This document shows positions 34,030-41,438 of a stretch of DNA of 51,095 bases, in pieces (the first letter of the stretch is position 1; the number at the start of each line of letters is the position of its first letter). Location: assembly GCA_035402645.1 (NCBI GenBank), contig DAONDQ010000008.1, forward strand, positions 1-51,095. Reading direction: 5' to 3'. The DNA comes from DAONDQ01 sp035402645. Lineage in GTDB: Bacteria; Cloacimonadota; Cloacimonadia; Cloacimonadales; DAONDQ01. The position numbers and the translations under genes are program-made. Under the pieces are notes generated by a model, which was not told where the DNA came from, made no database searches, and saw nothing but the letters and a program-made list of their open reading frames with translations.

Positions 34030-34213
34030 CATACCCTAAATTCCTCCCATTTGCAAAGGGAGGGTGGCACAAAGTGCCGGGAATCCAGAATAAATTTCTC
34101 CCTTTTGTAAAGGGAGATGCCCGAAGGACAGAGAGTTAGTTCTTTTCTGCTAAATCTTCAATCTTCAATCTTAAATCTTAACTCACGTACTACATGTTTC
34201 GCTAGAATAAATA

Positions 34214-34242
34214 TTGACATATTTCCCTTAATTTCATAAACA
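34214..34242 (+). promoter_or_regulatory. Promoter candidate for the restriction-methylation gene
   Basis: TTGACA at 34214-34219 and TAAACA at 34237-34242 are 17 bases apart. Transcription would start near 34250, so the twin hairpin at 34271-34320 would lie within the 5' leader. Confidence 0.5.
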
Positions 34243-34270
34243 CAGGGCATTCAAAGTAATGAGGTAGAGA

Positions 34271-34320
34271 TGGAACGCCTCACCCCGTGAGGTGGCACAA
34301 CGCACCCCGTGCGTTGTGCA
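34271..34320 (+). repeat. Twin-hairpin REP-like element (CCC-loop class) in a gene leader
   Basis: TGGAACG, then CCTCAC-CCC-GTGAGG, linker TGGCACA, then ACGCAC-CCC-GTGCGT. Extending outward, the second stem is perfect for 11 bases (34295-34305 with 34309-34319). This orientation is opposite to the copies around the RAYT gene. It ends about 30 bases before the TTG start at 34352. Confidence 0.9.
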
Positions 34321-34351
34321 TTGTAATAATTCTTAAATTGGAGATTATAAA

Positions 34352-34996
34352 TTGTTGAATGAATATTTAGAACAAATCTATGCTATTTATAAACGCGGAG
34401 ATGCTCGTGAAGAAAGCTATTATGCTGAACTGGCAAATCTCCTCACTATTGCCTCAACAAATTATAAAATCAAAGACTTCGCCATTACTACTCTCCCCAA
34501 ACAGACAGAAGCTGGGAATCCTGACTTCCGTATCTGGGATGGAAAGCTCCATTACTTTGGCTATGTGGAAGCAAAAATACCAGGCACGAATCTTGATGTA
34601 ACAGAGCAATCTGAACAATTAAAACGCTATTTATCCACCTTTCCCAATCTGATTCTGACTAACTTTCTGGAATTCAGACTCTACAGGAATGGAAAACGGG
34701 TAAAGACTGTTACAATTGGTGATTTCTTCGCATGGCAACAAATTAAGTCAAAATCTATCATTCAAAATGAAGAAGCCTGGAATGATTTGATTCAGTTTTT
34801 CTTCAGCTTTTCCCTACCCAGGATTACCACTGCCAAGCAACTTGCAATTGAATTGGCTAATAGGGCTAAGTTTCTGAAAGATCAAATTGTGATTGAAGAA
34901 CTGGCAAACGATGATTCTCCCTTACATGGTTTTTACGATGCTTTTAAGCAATTGCTCTTACATAATCTGAAGAAAGAAGAGTTCAGTGATCTGTAA
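34352..34996 (+). CDS. Type IIG/ISP-like restriction enzyme, N-terminal nuclease part (split by nonsense codon)
   Basis: A 214-residue fragment from a TTG start (TTGGAG upstream) to TAA at 34994-34996. It holds a PD-(D/E)xK nuclease: GNPDFRI with P57-D58, and 14 residues later YVEAK with E73 and K75. The frame continues beyond the stop in the same phase. The sequence reads FSDL, stop, AQTVAYGLFAAR. The family normally has FxDxYAQTxxYGLFxAR, so the stop occupies the place of a tyrosine (TAT/TAC to TAA). I infer a recent nonsense mutation, a read-through site or an assembly error. In this state the nuclease fragment would be separated from the methylase. Confidence 0.8.
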   Translation: MLNEYLEQIYAIYKRGDAREESYYAELANLLTIASTNYKIKDFAITTLPKQTEAGNPDFRIWDGKLHYFGYVEAKIPGTNLDVTEQSEQLKRYLSTFPNLILTNFLEFRLYRNGKRVKTVTIGDFFAWQQIKSKSIIQNEEAWNDLIQFFFSFSLPRITTAKQLAIELANRAKFLKDQIVIEELANDDSPLHGFYDAFKQLLLHNLKKEEFSDL

Positions 34997-35017
34997 GCGC
35001 AAACGGTTGCCTATGGT

Positions 35018-37420
35018 TTGTTTGCAGCAAGAACAAAAGCAAAGGATTTTGACCGTCGCTCTGCTTACTCTTACATACCTCAGACAATAGGAGTGTTAAA
35101 AGATATCTTTAGTTTTATATCCTTAGCAAAGATACCTCCTCAACTGGAATCTATCATTGATGATATTTCTGAAGTGCTGGCTGTCACAGATGTTAATAAG
35201 ATTTTGGATAAATTCTATGAACAGGGAAAAGGCAAAGACCCAATTATACACTTTTATGAGACTTTCCTTTATCATTACGATCCTGATAAGAGAAAACAAA
35301 AAGGTGTCTATTATACTCCAGAACCTGTCGTATCTTATATCGTAAGGTCATTGAATATCATATTGAAAGAGAAGTTTGGTAGAAAAACAGGATTAGCTGA
35401 TAAACAAGTCACGTTGTTAGACCCAGCCGGTGGAACTCTTGGCTTTTTATCAAAAGCTATAGAGGTTGCATGTGAAGAGCAGGAAAAGGCATTTGGGAAG
35501 GGTCTTGTAAAAGGACTGATGAAAGAGCACATACTTCCTCATTTCCATGGCTTTGAACTCATGATGGCACCGTATGCGATGGGTCATTTGAAGATGGCTT
35601 ATATCCTGAAAGAATATGACTATGAAATGCAGGAAAATGAGAGATTCAAGTATTATCTGACAAATACTCTGGATACAAAAGAAATAAATTCGGATATGCG
35701 TAATCTAATGCAATCTATTGCAGAGGAATCTGATTTAGCTTTGAAAGTAAAAGAGCAATTACCCATCCTGGTTGTATTAGGTAACCCTCCCTACTCAGGG
35801 CAATCAGATAATGTGACAGACTGGACAACAAATGAAACCAAAGCATATTATGAAGTAGACGGTAAACCTCTTGGAGAAAAAAACCCAAAATGGCTACAAG
35901 ATGATTATGTAAAATTCATTCGTTTTGCCCAATGGAAGATTGACCAGTCTGGACAGGGAGTTGTCGGTTTCATTACAAATCATGCCTATCTGGATAATCC
36001 CACATTCAGGGGAATGAGACAATCCCTGATGAAGAGCTTTGATGAAATGTACTTCATGGATTTGCATGGCAATAGTAAGAAACAGGAAAAAAGTCCTGAT
36101 GGCAGTAAAGATGAAAATGTGTTTGATATTCAGCAGGGAGTGGCAGTTTGCTTCCTAATTAAATATCCAATAGTTCAAAACTCTAAATTAATCAAACACG
36201 CTGATCTTTTTGGCTTGCGTGAATCCAAGTATGAATACCTGGAAAAGAATGATGTTAATACAACAAATTGGACTGATATTATACCAGTAACACCTTTCTA
36301 TCTGCTTCAAGAAACAAACCAGGATTTATATGCTGAATATCTGAAATATCCAAGCCTTATGGATATATTCCAAATCAATAGTGTTGGGATAGTTACTGCT
36401 CGTGATCATCTGACTATCCAACTTACAAAAGAACAGGTCTGGAACACAGTTCTTAATTTTTCAAAATTAACTATCGAAGAAGCAAGAACTGCATATCAAT
36501 TGGGTGCAGATGCCAGGGATTGGAAAGTTGAATTAGCGCAAAAGGATTTGATAGATTCTGGATTGGACAGAAATAGGATAGTGCCAATCCTTTATAGACC
36601 ATTTGATATTCGCTATACATATTACACAGGGAGATCGCGTGGCTTTCTCTGTATGCCAAGAAATGAAGTTATGGCAATGATGTTGCACGAACACACTAAT
36701 ATTGCTCTTTGTATTGGAAGGCAATCAAGTGTTATTGGAAGTGACTCTTATGATATAGTTTTTGTTTCCGATTCAATATGTGATTTCAATCTTTTTAGAA
36801 GAGGTGGAAATATGGTTTTCCCGCTTCAGCTTAATAATAGTATTGAATCAGAGGACTTGTTCTATAACAATCAGAATAATTCAAATATACAAGATAACTT
36901 TATGCAAATGATCAAACACCAATATGATCAGATAGTATCAAATGAAGATATATTATTTTATATTTATGCAATTCTATATTCTGAGAAATACAGAGATCAA
37001 TACTCTGAATTTCTGAGATTAGATTTCCCTCGTATTCCCTTCGTAGAATCTTTCGAGGACTTCTGCAAGTTAGCAAAATTTGGGGAAAAGCTCACAGCAT
37101 TACATTTATTGAAAGATGATTCATTGAATCAGCCTATAGCCACTTATCCCATCTCCGGCACCAATGAAGTGAGGAAAGTCTCTTATGCAGATGGAAGAGT
37201 TTATATCAATGATACTCAATTCTTTGAACCTGTGCCAGAACATGTGTGGGAGTATCACATTGGAGGTTACCAAGTAGCAGATAAATGGTTGAAAGAACGC
37301 AAAGGCAGGATACTTACCACAGATGAGATCATTACCTATGAGAAGGTCATTACTGCTTTGCATAAAACAATAGAGGTGCAGAGAGAGATTGATGTAATAA
37401 TGGAACGCCTCATCTCGTGA
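35018..37420 (+). CDS. Type IIG/ISP-like adenine methyltransferase and specificity part (downstream of nonsense codon)
   Basis: 800 residues in the same frame as the nuclease fragment; a TTG at 35018 could reinitiate. Motifs: KQKGVYYTPEPVVSYIVRS ahead of the methylase, motif I LLDPAGGTLGFLSKA, and motif IV VLGNPPYSGQ (N6-adenine type). The last about 350 residues form the target-recognition region, ending IMERLIS. No helicase domain is seen, so type IIG-like fits better than full ISP. The final codons (ATG GAA CGC CTC ATC TCG TGA) coincide with a degenerate twin-hairpin repeat. If only this part is made, cells may still methylate without cutting. Confidence 0.82.
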   Translation: MFAARTKAKDFDRRSAYSYIPQTIGVLKDIFSFISLAKIPPQLESIIDDISEVLAVTDVNKILDKFYEQGKGKDPIIHFYETFLYHYDPDKRKQKGVYYTPEPVVSYIVRSLNIILKEKFGRKTGLADKQVTLLDPAGGTLGFLSKAIEVACEEQEKAFGKGLVKGLMKEHILPHFHGFELMMAPYAMGHLKMAYILKEYDYEMQENERFKYYLTNTLDTKEINSDMRNLMQSIAEESDLALKVKEQLPILVVLGNPPYSGQSDNVTDWTTNETKAYYEVDGKPLGEKNPKWLQDDYVKFIRFAQWKIDQSGQGVVGFITNHAYLDNPTFRGMRQSLMKSFDEMYFMDLHGNSKKQEKSPDGSKDENVFDIQQGVAVCFLIKYPIVQNSKLIKHADLFGLRESKYEYLEKNDVNTTNWTDIIPVTPFYLLQETNQDLYAEYLKYPSLMDIFQINSVGIVTARDHLTIQLTKEQVWNTVLNFSKLTIEEARTAYQLGADARDWKVELAQKDLIDSGLDRNRIVPILYRPFDIRYTYYTGRSRGFLCMPRNEVMAMMLHEHTNIALCIGRQSSVIGSDSYDIVFVSDSICDFNLFRRGGNMVFPLQLNNSIESEDLFYNNQNNSNIQDNFMQMIKHQYDQIVSNEDILFYIYAILYSEKYRDQYSEFLRLDFPRIPFVESFEDFCKLAKFGEKLTALHLLKDDSLNQPIATYPISGTNEVRKVSYADGRVYINDTQFFEPVPEHVWEYHIGGYQVADKWLKERKGRILTTDEIITYEKVITALHKTIEVQREIDVIMERLIS

Positions 37421-37447
37421 GGTGGCATAGCGCACTTCGTGTGTTGG
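37401..37447 (+). repeat. Degenerate twin-hairpin element supplying a stop codon
   Basis: TGGAACG, CCTCAT-CTC-GTGAGG, TGGCATA, GCGCAC-TTC-GTGTGT. The 7-6-3-6-7-6-3-6 geometry is intact though several pairs are lost. It begins 20 bases inside the methyltransferase frame and provides its last five codons and TGA. Confidence 0.75.
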
Positions 37448-37539
37448 TTAGCTTTGGTAATATTCAAAACGCAAAGCTTAATTGCAAAGATTGCTATGCA
37501 ACCTAATTCAAGATAAAATCTATTAATATTGGAGTAGAT

Positions 37540-39462
37540 ATGAAAATAAACGAAAAACTGAATGTAAAAAAATTAATTGAATATGCTGAAGACAAATTGA
37601 TTTGGGTTCCAGAATTTCAAAGACCTTTTGAGTGGAGCGATATACAAATTCTTTTACTTATCGATAGTTTATATCGAAGTTATACTATTAGCAGCATTCT
37701 ATTATGGGAAGGCCCAAATGAATTAGCTAGAAGAAGTATAGGTTCAAAAATAAGTGATATCAAAGTACCTGAAGACAATACAGATGAAAAAGTTGATTAT
37801 ATACTTGATGGGCAGCAGCGGACGACGGCACTTGTATTAGCATTTACAAATGTTGAAGTATATACGAAATCTAGTCCCAAAAGAAATAAAATAATGAATA
37901 TATACTGGGATTCAGAATATATTGGTGATGAACCTGAAATGAGGTGGATAATCGAGGAGAATGAATTTACTGATTTTAAAACAGGTTCGATTATATCTTT
38001 GAGTGGTAAAACGGAAAAAGAACTATTTGAATCATTTGGAACTCGTTTTGTAAAATTGAAACACGCATACAAATGGGCTGGTGCTTCAGAGAACAAAATA
38101 AAAATTTTGGAATATATGAATAGGGATGCAGACATGTATTTCCAATATGATTGTAAAGTCAATGAGTTGATTGATAAAATATTATTGCGTGATATTATTA
38201 AAATTCCCCAAGATGGTACTTTAGAACAAGTTCTTGAAGTATTTGAAAGAATTAATACTCGTAATACGAAATTGAATATTTTTGATATAATGGTAGCCAA
38301 AACATACCGTAGAATTGATGGAAAGTTTTTTGAGCTTCGATCATTTATTAAACTGATACACTTTGATAATCAGTTAAGAAGCGACTATTTTGATTGTGTT
38401 GATTCTCTCGAACTCGATAAAGTGAAATTGTATCTTGACGATAAAGAAATTTTGGCACTGGTTACCATCATTTTATATCGTAAGTTCAAGGCAGCTGATA
38501 TACTTAAATTAGACACGAATCGTGATTTGTTGCCAAATTACAAGTTAATAAATAAGAAGATTAATCAACTTTATGCATATGTAAAGCAGAAGTTTTATAT
38601 AAATAATGAAGAACTCTATAGATATAAACCTCTTTTAAAATTTCTAACCATAATGTTAGTTCATTTTGATGAGATAACAGTGGAAAGAAGTAAATTTATA
38701 GACAAATGGTTTTGGAATACATTGTTGATGAATAGATATCCTGGTGCACAGAATGAAAGAATTATAAGGGATTACGAATTGTTATCGAAAGTAACAGACT
38801 TAAGTGATACACTTGATATTATGCTTAGAGATAACAAGTCAAACTTCACTTTTATTAAAAACCAAACGCCAGATAGTCCAGAGTACTTTGAAGCCTATTA
38901 TACTAATTCTACACAGCAACTATATCAAGCTATTCGTCTTCTTCTTAGAACCAAAGGTGCAAAAGATTTTTCTAATAGCTTCGTTCCTCAGCCATATGGC
39001 GCTCTAATGTACAAATTGGAGGAACATCACATCTTCCCAATCAATTCTTCAATTGGTAAACAGATTAAATCAAATTATGAATCAACCAAGAATGACAACA
39101 TACTTAATAATATTGCTAATATAGCATTCCTAACGAAAGATACAAATGGAAAGATAAGTAACAGTAATCCTTCTGAGTATCTCAGAGATCTTGAAAATGA
39201 CTATCAAATGCATGGAAACACGGACGAATTCGAGAATATTATGGATTCACAATTCATAAACGCAGAAGCTCGCGAAGCTCTAAGAAATGATGATTTTGAG
39301 AAATTTATGTTTCATAGGACTAGAGCAATACTTGATCAAATTGAAAGTCTTTGTGGAAACGATTATTCAAACAAGGATATGGGAGTTATTATTGATAATT
39401 CAGTAGGTATTGATGAGATTGAAACAGACCGTAATCAAATGACAATAGATTTTAGGGACTGA
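37540..39462 (+). CDS. GmrSD-like DUF262/HNH protein (type IV restriction candidate)
   Basis: A 640-residue single-chain protein. The N-terminal DUF262 (ParB/Srx-like) domain has VPEFQRPFEW, YILDGQQRTT (D90-R94) and VFERINTRNTKL, the three hallmarks of GmrS. The C-terminal part has EEHHIFPINSS (about residue 495) and NNIANIAFLTKDTN...NPSEYL, the His-Asn HNH/DUF1524 nuclease pattern of GmrD. GmrSD enzymes cut modified (glucosyl- or hydroxymethylated) phage DNA using NTP. It follows the restriction-methylation gene by 119 bases. Base composition is very AT-rich compared with the housekeeping genes, indicating transfer. Confidence 0.85.
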   Translation: MKINEKLNVKKLIEYAEDKLIWVPEFQRPFEWSDIQILLLIDSLYRSYTISSILLWEGPNELARRSIGSKISDIKVPEDNTDEKVDYILDGQQRTTALVLAFTNVEVYTKSSPKRNKIMNIYWDSEYIGDEPEMRWIIEENEFTDFKTGSIISLSGKTEKELFESFGTRFVKLKHAYKWAGASENKIKILEYMNRDADMYFQYDCKVNELIDKILLRDIIKIPQDGTLEQVLEVFERINTRNTKLNIFDIMVAKTYRRIDGKFFELRSFIKLIHFDNQLRSDYFDCVDSLELDKVKLYLDDKEILALVTIILYRKFKAADILKLDTNRDLLPNYKLINKKINQLYAYVKQKFYINNEELYRYKPLLKFLTIMLVHFDEITVERSKFIDKWFWNTLLMNRYPGAQNERIIRDYELLSKVTDLSDTLDIMLRDNKSNFTFIKNQTPDSPEYFEAYYTNSTQQLYQAIRLLLRTKGAKDFSNSFVPQPYGALMYKLEEHHIFPINSSIGKQIKSNYESTKNDNILNNIANIAFLTKDTNGKISNSNPSEYLRDLENDYQMHGNTDEFENIMDSQFINAEAREALRNDDFEKFMFHRTRAILDQIESLCGNDYSNKDMGVIIDNSVGIDEIETDRNQMTIDFRD

Positions 39463-39490
39463 AAAAAGTTTAATGAAAAAGGAGCATTTT

Positions 39491-40312
39491 ATGAAACGGA
39501 GTTTAAAATACGCATTAGTTCTAATTCTTCAACTTAGCTTTTATTGTATTTGGGCAGTAACCTCATCGTCAAAACTAGCGATAGAGCTTTTAAACAAAAA
39601 TGATATATCAGTTATCAGTGATAGCTTGGCTAGTATTGACCTTGTGAAGCGAATAGTCTACCAAAAAGATACAAACGTATTTACTAGTTTGAAATCTACG
39701 GACATCGAGTACAACTGTTATCAAGGTAGTTTTACCAAAAAGAACTCTATTCAATATATGGTGACTATTTACTTTCTTGAGCCATACGTTGGGTATTTAG
39801 GAGATGGTAGAAATATAAGTATTATTTTTGACGAAAACAAAAAATTCCTATCATTTACGAAGAGGAACAACCTTGTTTTAATGGATTTAGAGAATCCGCA
39901 TATTATTAAGGTTGAAGATGTTGATCATGATGGTATCTCCGAGATTTTTTCTCAAAGAGATCATGAAGGTGGTCAGCATACTGAACAGTCTTTAATCGTT
40001 TATTGGGGTAACTTCGGCAAAGAGATATTTAACTCTCTTACCGATATTTCTTATGCGTATACAAATAAAGATGGTTTATTTGCCTATAAAGCAGGCTATC
40101 AGATAGACAAGAACCATATCTACTTAAATGAAAGATTTCAATATTATAAGACTACAGAACCTCATACAAAAACTCATTTAGTGACAGCTACTGATGACTT
40201 TATCATTTCAAATGGTAAAGTAACACACGTAAAAGGTGATTATCCAAGCATCAATGAATATTTGGGTGGATTAAAAGCTGATGGGTTCGTAGACATAGAC
40301 TGGGAGTTTTAA
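39491..40312 (+). CDS. Secreted protein of unknown function
   Basis: Start at 39491 (MKRSLKYALVLILQLSFYCI), where AAAGGAGC is upstream; the earlier ATG at 39473 runs through that ribosome site. This 273-residue protein has a signal peptide. A calcium-loop-like segment, VEDVDHDGISEIFSQRD (about residue 145), has the D-x-D-x-D-G pattern of FG-GAP/VCBS repeats. No catalytic motif was found. It is close behind the GmrSD-like gene and AT-rich, so it probably came with the island; a defence role is not shown. Confidence 0.65.
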   Translation: MKRSLKYALVLILQLSFYCIWAVTSSSKLAIELLNKNDISVISDSLASIDLVKRIVYQKDTNVFTSLKSTDIEYNCYQGSFTKKNSIQYMVTIYFLEPYVGYLGDGRNISIIFDENKKFLSFTKRNNLVLMDLENPHIIKVEDVDHDGISEIFSQRDHEGGQHTEQSLIVYWGNFGKEIFNSLTDISYAYTNKDGLFAYKAGYQIDKNHIYLNERFQYYKTTEPHTKTHLVTATDDFIISNGKVTHVKGDYPSINEYLGGLKADGFVDIDWEF

Positions 40313-40341
40313 TTCGATTGATATAATTCTGGTGTCAGATT

Positions 40342-40394
40342 TGAAGAATAGACGCACGGGGTGCGTTTTGCCACCTCACGGGGTGAGGCGTTCC
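40342..40394 (-). repeat. Twin-hairpin element upstream of the RAYT gene
   Basis: Read on the minus strand: GGAACG, CCTCAC-CCC-GTGAGG, TGGCAAA, ACGCAC-CCC-GTGCGT, CTATTC. It lies about 30 bases before the RAYT start, in the same orientation as the three copies after the gene, and carries the same TTGAAGAATAG edge. Confidence 0.9.
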
Positions 40395-40424
40395 GTATGG
40401 ATTCCATATTGAAGGGAGGGTGTT

Positions 40425-41060
40425 ATGGCAGAAAATGAATCAAATCAATTCAAATATTGGCGTCGTCTTCCGCATATACAGCCTGAAGACAGTTATTTGT
40501 TTATCACTTTTCGAATAAATCATTCGCTTCCAAAAAGCATGCAAGAGAAAATCAATTCATATCAGTCTGATCTCGAAAAGAAAATCGCAGAGGGTCCAAA
40601 TTACCGGAATATCATTCAGAAGAAAGTGTACGGATTATATGACGAATTGCTAGCTAAATGCAATTCACCTACTATTAATCTCACAGATATTCCGTTTGGT
40701 AATATCATAATGAAGCAGATTGAAATCATGAATCATGATTATATACGATTAATTTGCTCAACGATAATGCCAAATCACGTGCACATCTTGTTTAAGCCTT
40801 TGAAGTCAGAAAATGAAGAACCATACAAAATGTCCGATATCATGCACATGCTTAAAATGAAAACTGCTAAGGAAATCAATTTCCGTCTTGGGCGAAAAGG
40901 AAGATTCTGGCAGAGGGAATATTTCGATTATTGTGTTCGGAATGATGTTGAAATGCAGAATATAATTAACTATATCATGATGAATCCAGTAAAAGCGGGC
41001 TTGGTAAAGGAACCGGAATTATGGAAATGGTCTTGGCTAAGACAGGATATTGAAGAATAG
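40425..41060 (+). CDS. REP-associated tyrosine transposase (RAYT, Y1 HUH family)
   Basis: A 211-residue protein. MPNHVHILFKP contains the HUH metal pair H118 and H120, and the C-terminal QREYFDYCVRN supplies the catalytic tyrosine (Y166; Y169 is an alternative). The N-terminus YWRRLPHIQPEDSYLFITFR and C-terminal IMMNPVKAGLVK are typical of RAYT proteins, single-copy relatives of IS200/IS605 transposases that act on REP hairpins. It is flanked on both sides by the twin-hairpin elements of this window, as expected for a RAYT with its own substrate. Its last codons (ATT GAA GAA TAG) are part of the repeat unit edge. GGGAGGG precedes the ATG. Confidence 0.9.
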   Translation: MAENESNQFKYWRRLPHIQPEDSYLFITFRINHSLPKSMQEKINSYQSDLEKKIAEGPNYRNIIQKKVYGLYDELLAKCNSPTINLTDIPFGNIIMKQIEIMNHDYIRLICSTIMPNHVHILFKPLKSENEEPYKMSDIMHMLKMKTAKEINFRLGRKGRFWQREYFDYCVRNDVEMQNIINYIMMNPVKAGLVKEPELWKWSWLRQDIEE

Positions 41061-41338
41061 ACGCACAGGGTGCGTCGTGCCACCTCACGGGGTGAGGCGT
41101 TCCGAGTTATGAATCCAGTGATAGTTAAGGGAACGGGGATTAGGGAATAGGGAGCCCAGAAAGGATATTGAAGAATAGACGCACAGGGTGCGTTGTGCCA
41201 CCTCACGGGGTGAGGCGTTCCATACATGAATCGAGTGATAGGTAAAGGAACAGGATTAGGGAAGAGGGAGCCCATAAAGGATGTAGAAGAATAGACGCAC
41301 AGGGTGCGTCGTGCCACCTCAAGGGGTGAGGCGTTCCA
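41049..41338 (-). repeat. Three tandem twin-hairpin elements after the RAYT gene
   Basis: Copies with ACGCAC at 41061, 41179 and 41295, periods of 118 and 116 bases. Minus-strand order in each: GGAACG, CCTCAC-CCC-GTGAGG, TGGCACG or TGGCACA, ACGCAC-CCT-GTGCGT, CTATTC. Copy 3 has one changed loop/arm base (CCTCAAGG). Spacers contain ATGAATCCAGTGATAG and a GGGAACGGG-type G-rich run. Each unit includes the RAYT 3' end (GGATATTGAAGAATAG). Confidence 0.9.
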
Positions 41339-41438
41339 GCCATCATGCTGATATGGTTGATTCATTTCTTGACAATCATTGTACACTTCCAAACATTTTA
41401 ATATCAATCAATCATTAATGCCATATCAAGGAGGAATC
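41061..41438. other. Intergenic region after RAYT
   Basis: 378 bases, mostly the three tandem repeats above. The last 100 bases carry the AAGGAGG ribosome site (about 41425-41432) of the next gene. A minus-strand frame at 40970-41407 is a product of the repeats and is not called. Confidence 0.55.

Larger units (their letters stand above)
33700..34129. repeat. Three dispersed CTCCC...GGGAG twin hairpins
   Basis: Copies at 33700-33731, 34044-34078 and 34098-34129. The first hairpin is CTCCC, a short TTTGCAAA-like core and GGGAG. The second differs between copies: GCCC-GAA-GGGC in the first, GGCAC-AAA-GTGCC in the second and a decayed GCCC-GAA-GGAC in the third. After the first and third copies comes AGAGAGTTAG. 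Again, the second-hairpin arms vary while pairing is kept. Confidence 0.7.
33236..34213. other. Gene-free, hairpin-rich block
   Basis: Nearly 1 kb without a supportable gene. A 77-codon frame at 33603-33836 is built from repeats and has no ribosome site. The block contains a hairpin at 33444-33466, AAGGG/CTTAAG runs at about 33540-33600, a twin hairpin at 33750-33793, two 36-base direct repeats at 33825-33916, a hairpin at 33944-33962, IS21-type end repeats at 33985-34029 and three CTCCC/GGGAG twin hairpins. It appears to be a landing zone for small mobile or palindromic elements. Confidence 0.65.

Noticed and set aside
34994..34996. Recoded stop (selenocysteine or pyrrolysine) in the restriction gene
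   Set aside because: The codon is TAA, not TGA or TAG, and no insertion element or recoding machinery is seen; mutation is simpler.
40425..41338. Complete IS200/IS605 insertion sequence
   Set aside because: The transposase is of the RAYT type with REP-style repeats in one orientation on both sides, not a tnpA/tnpB unit with distinct left and right subterminal hairpins; no tnpB is present.
40970..41407. 145-codon minus-strand frame after the RAYT gene
   Set aside because: It is made by the three tandem repeats (its protein repeats itself), has no ribosome site and overlaps the RAYT end.
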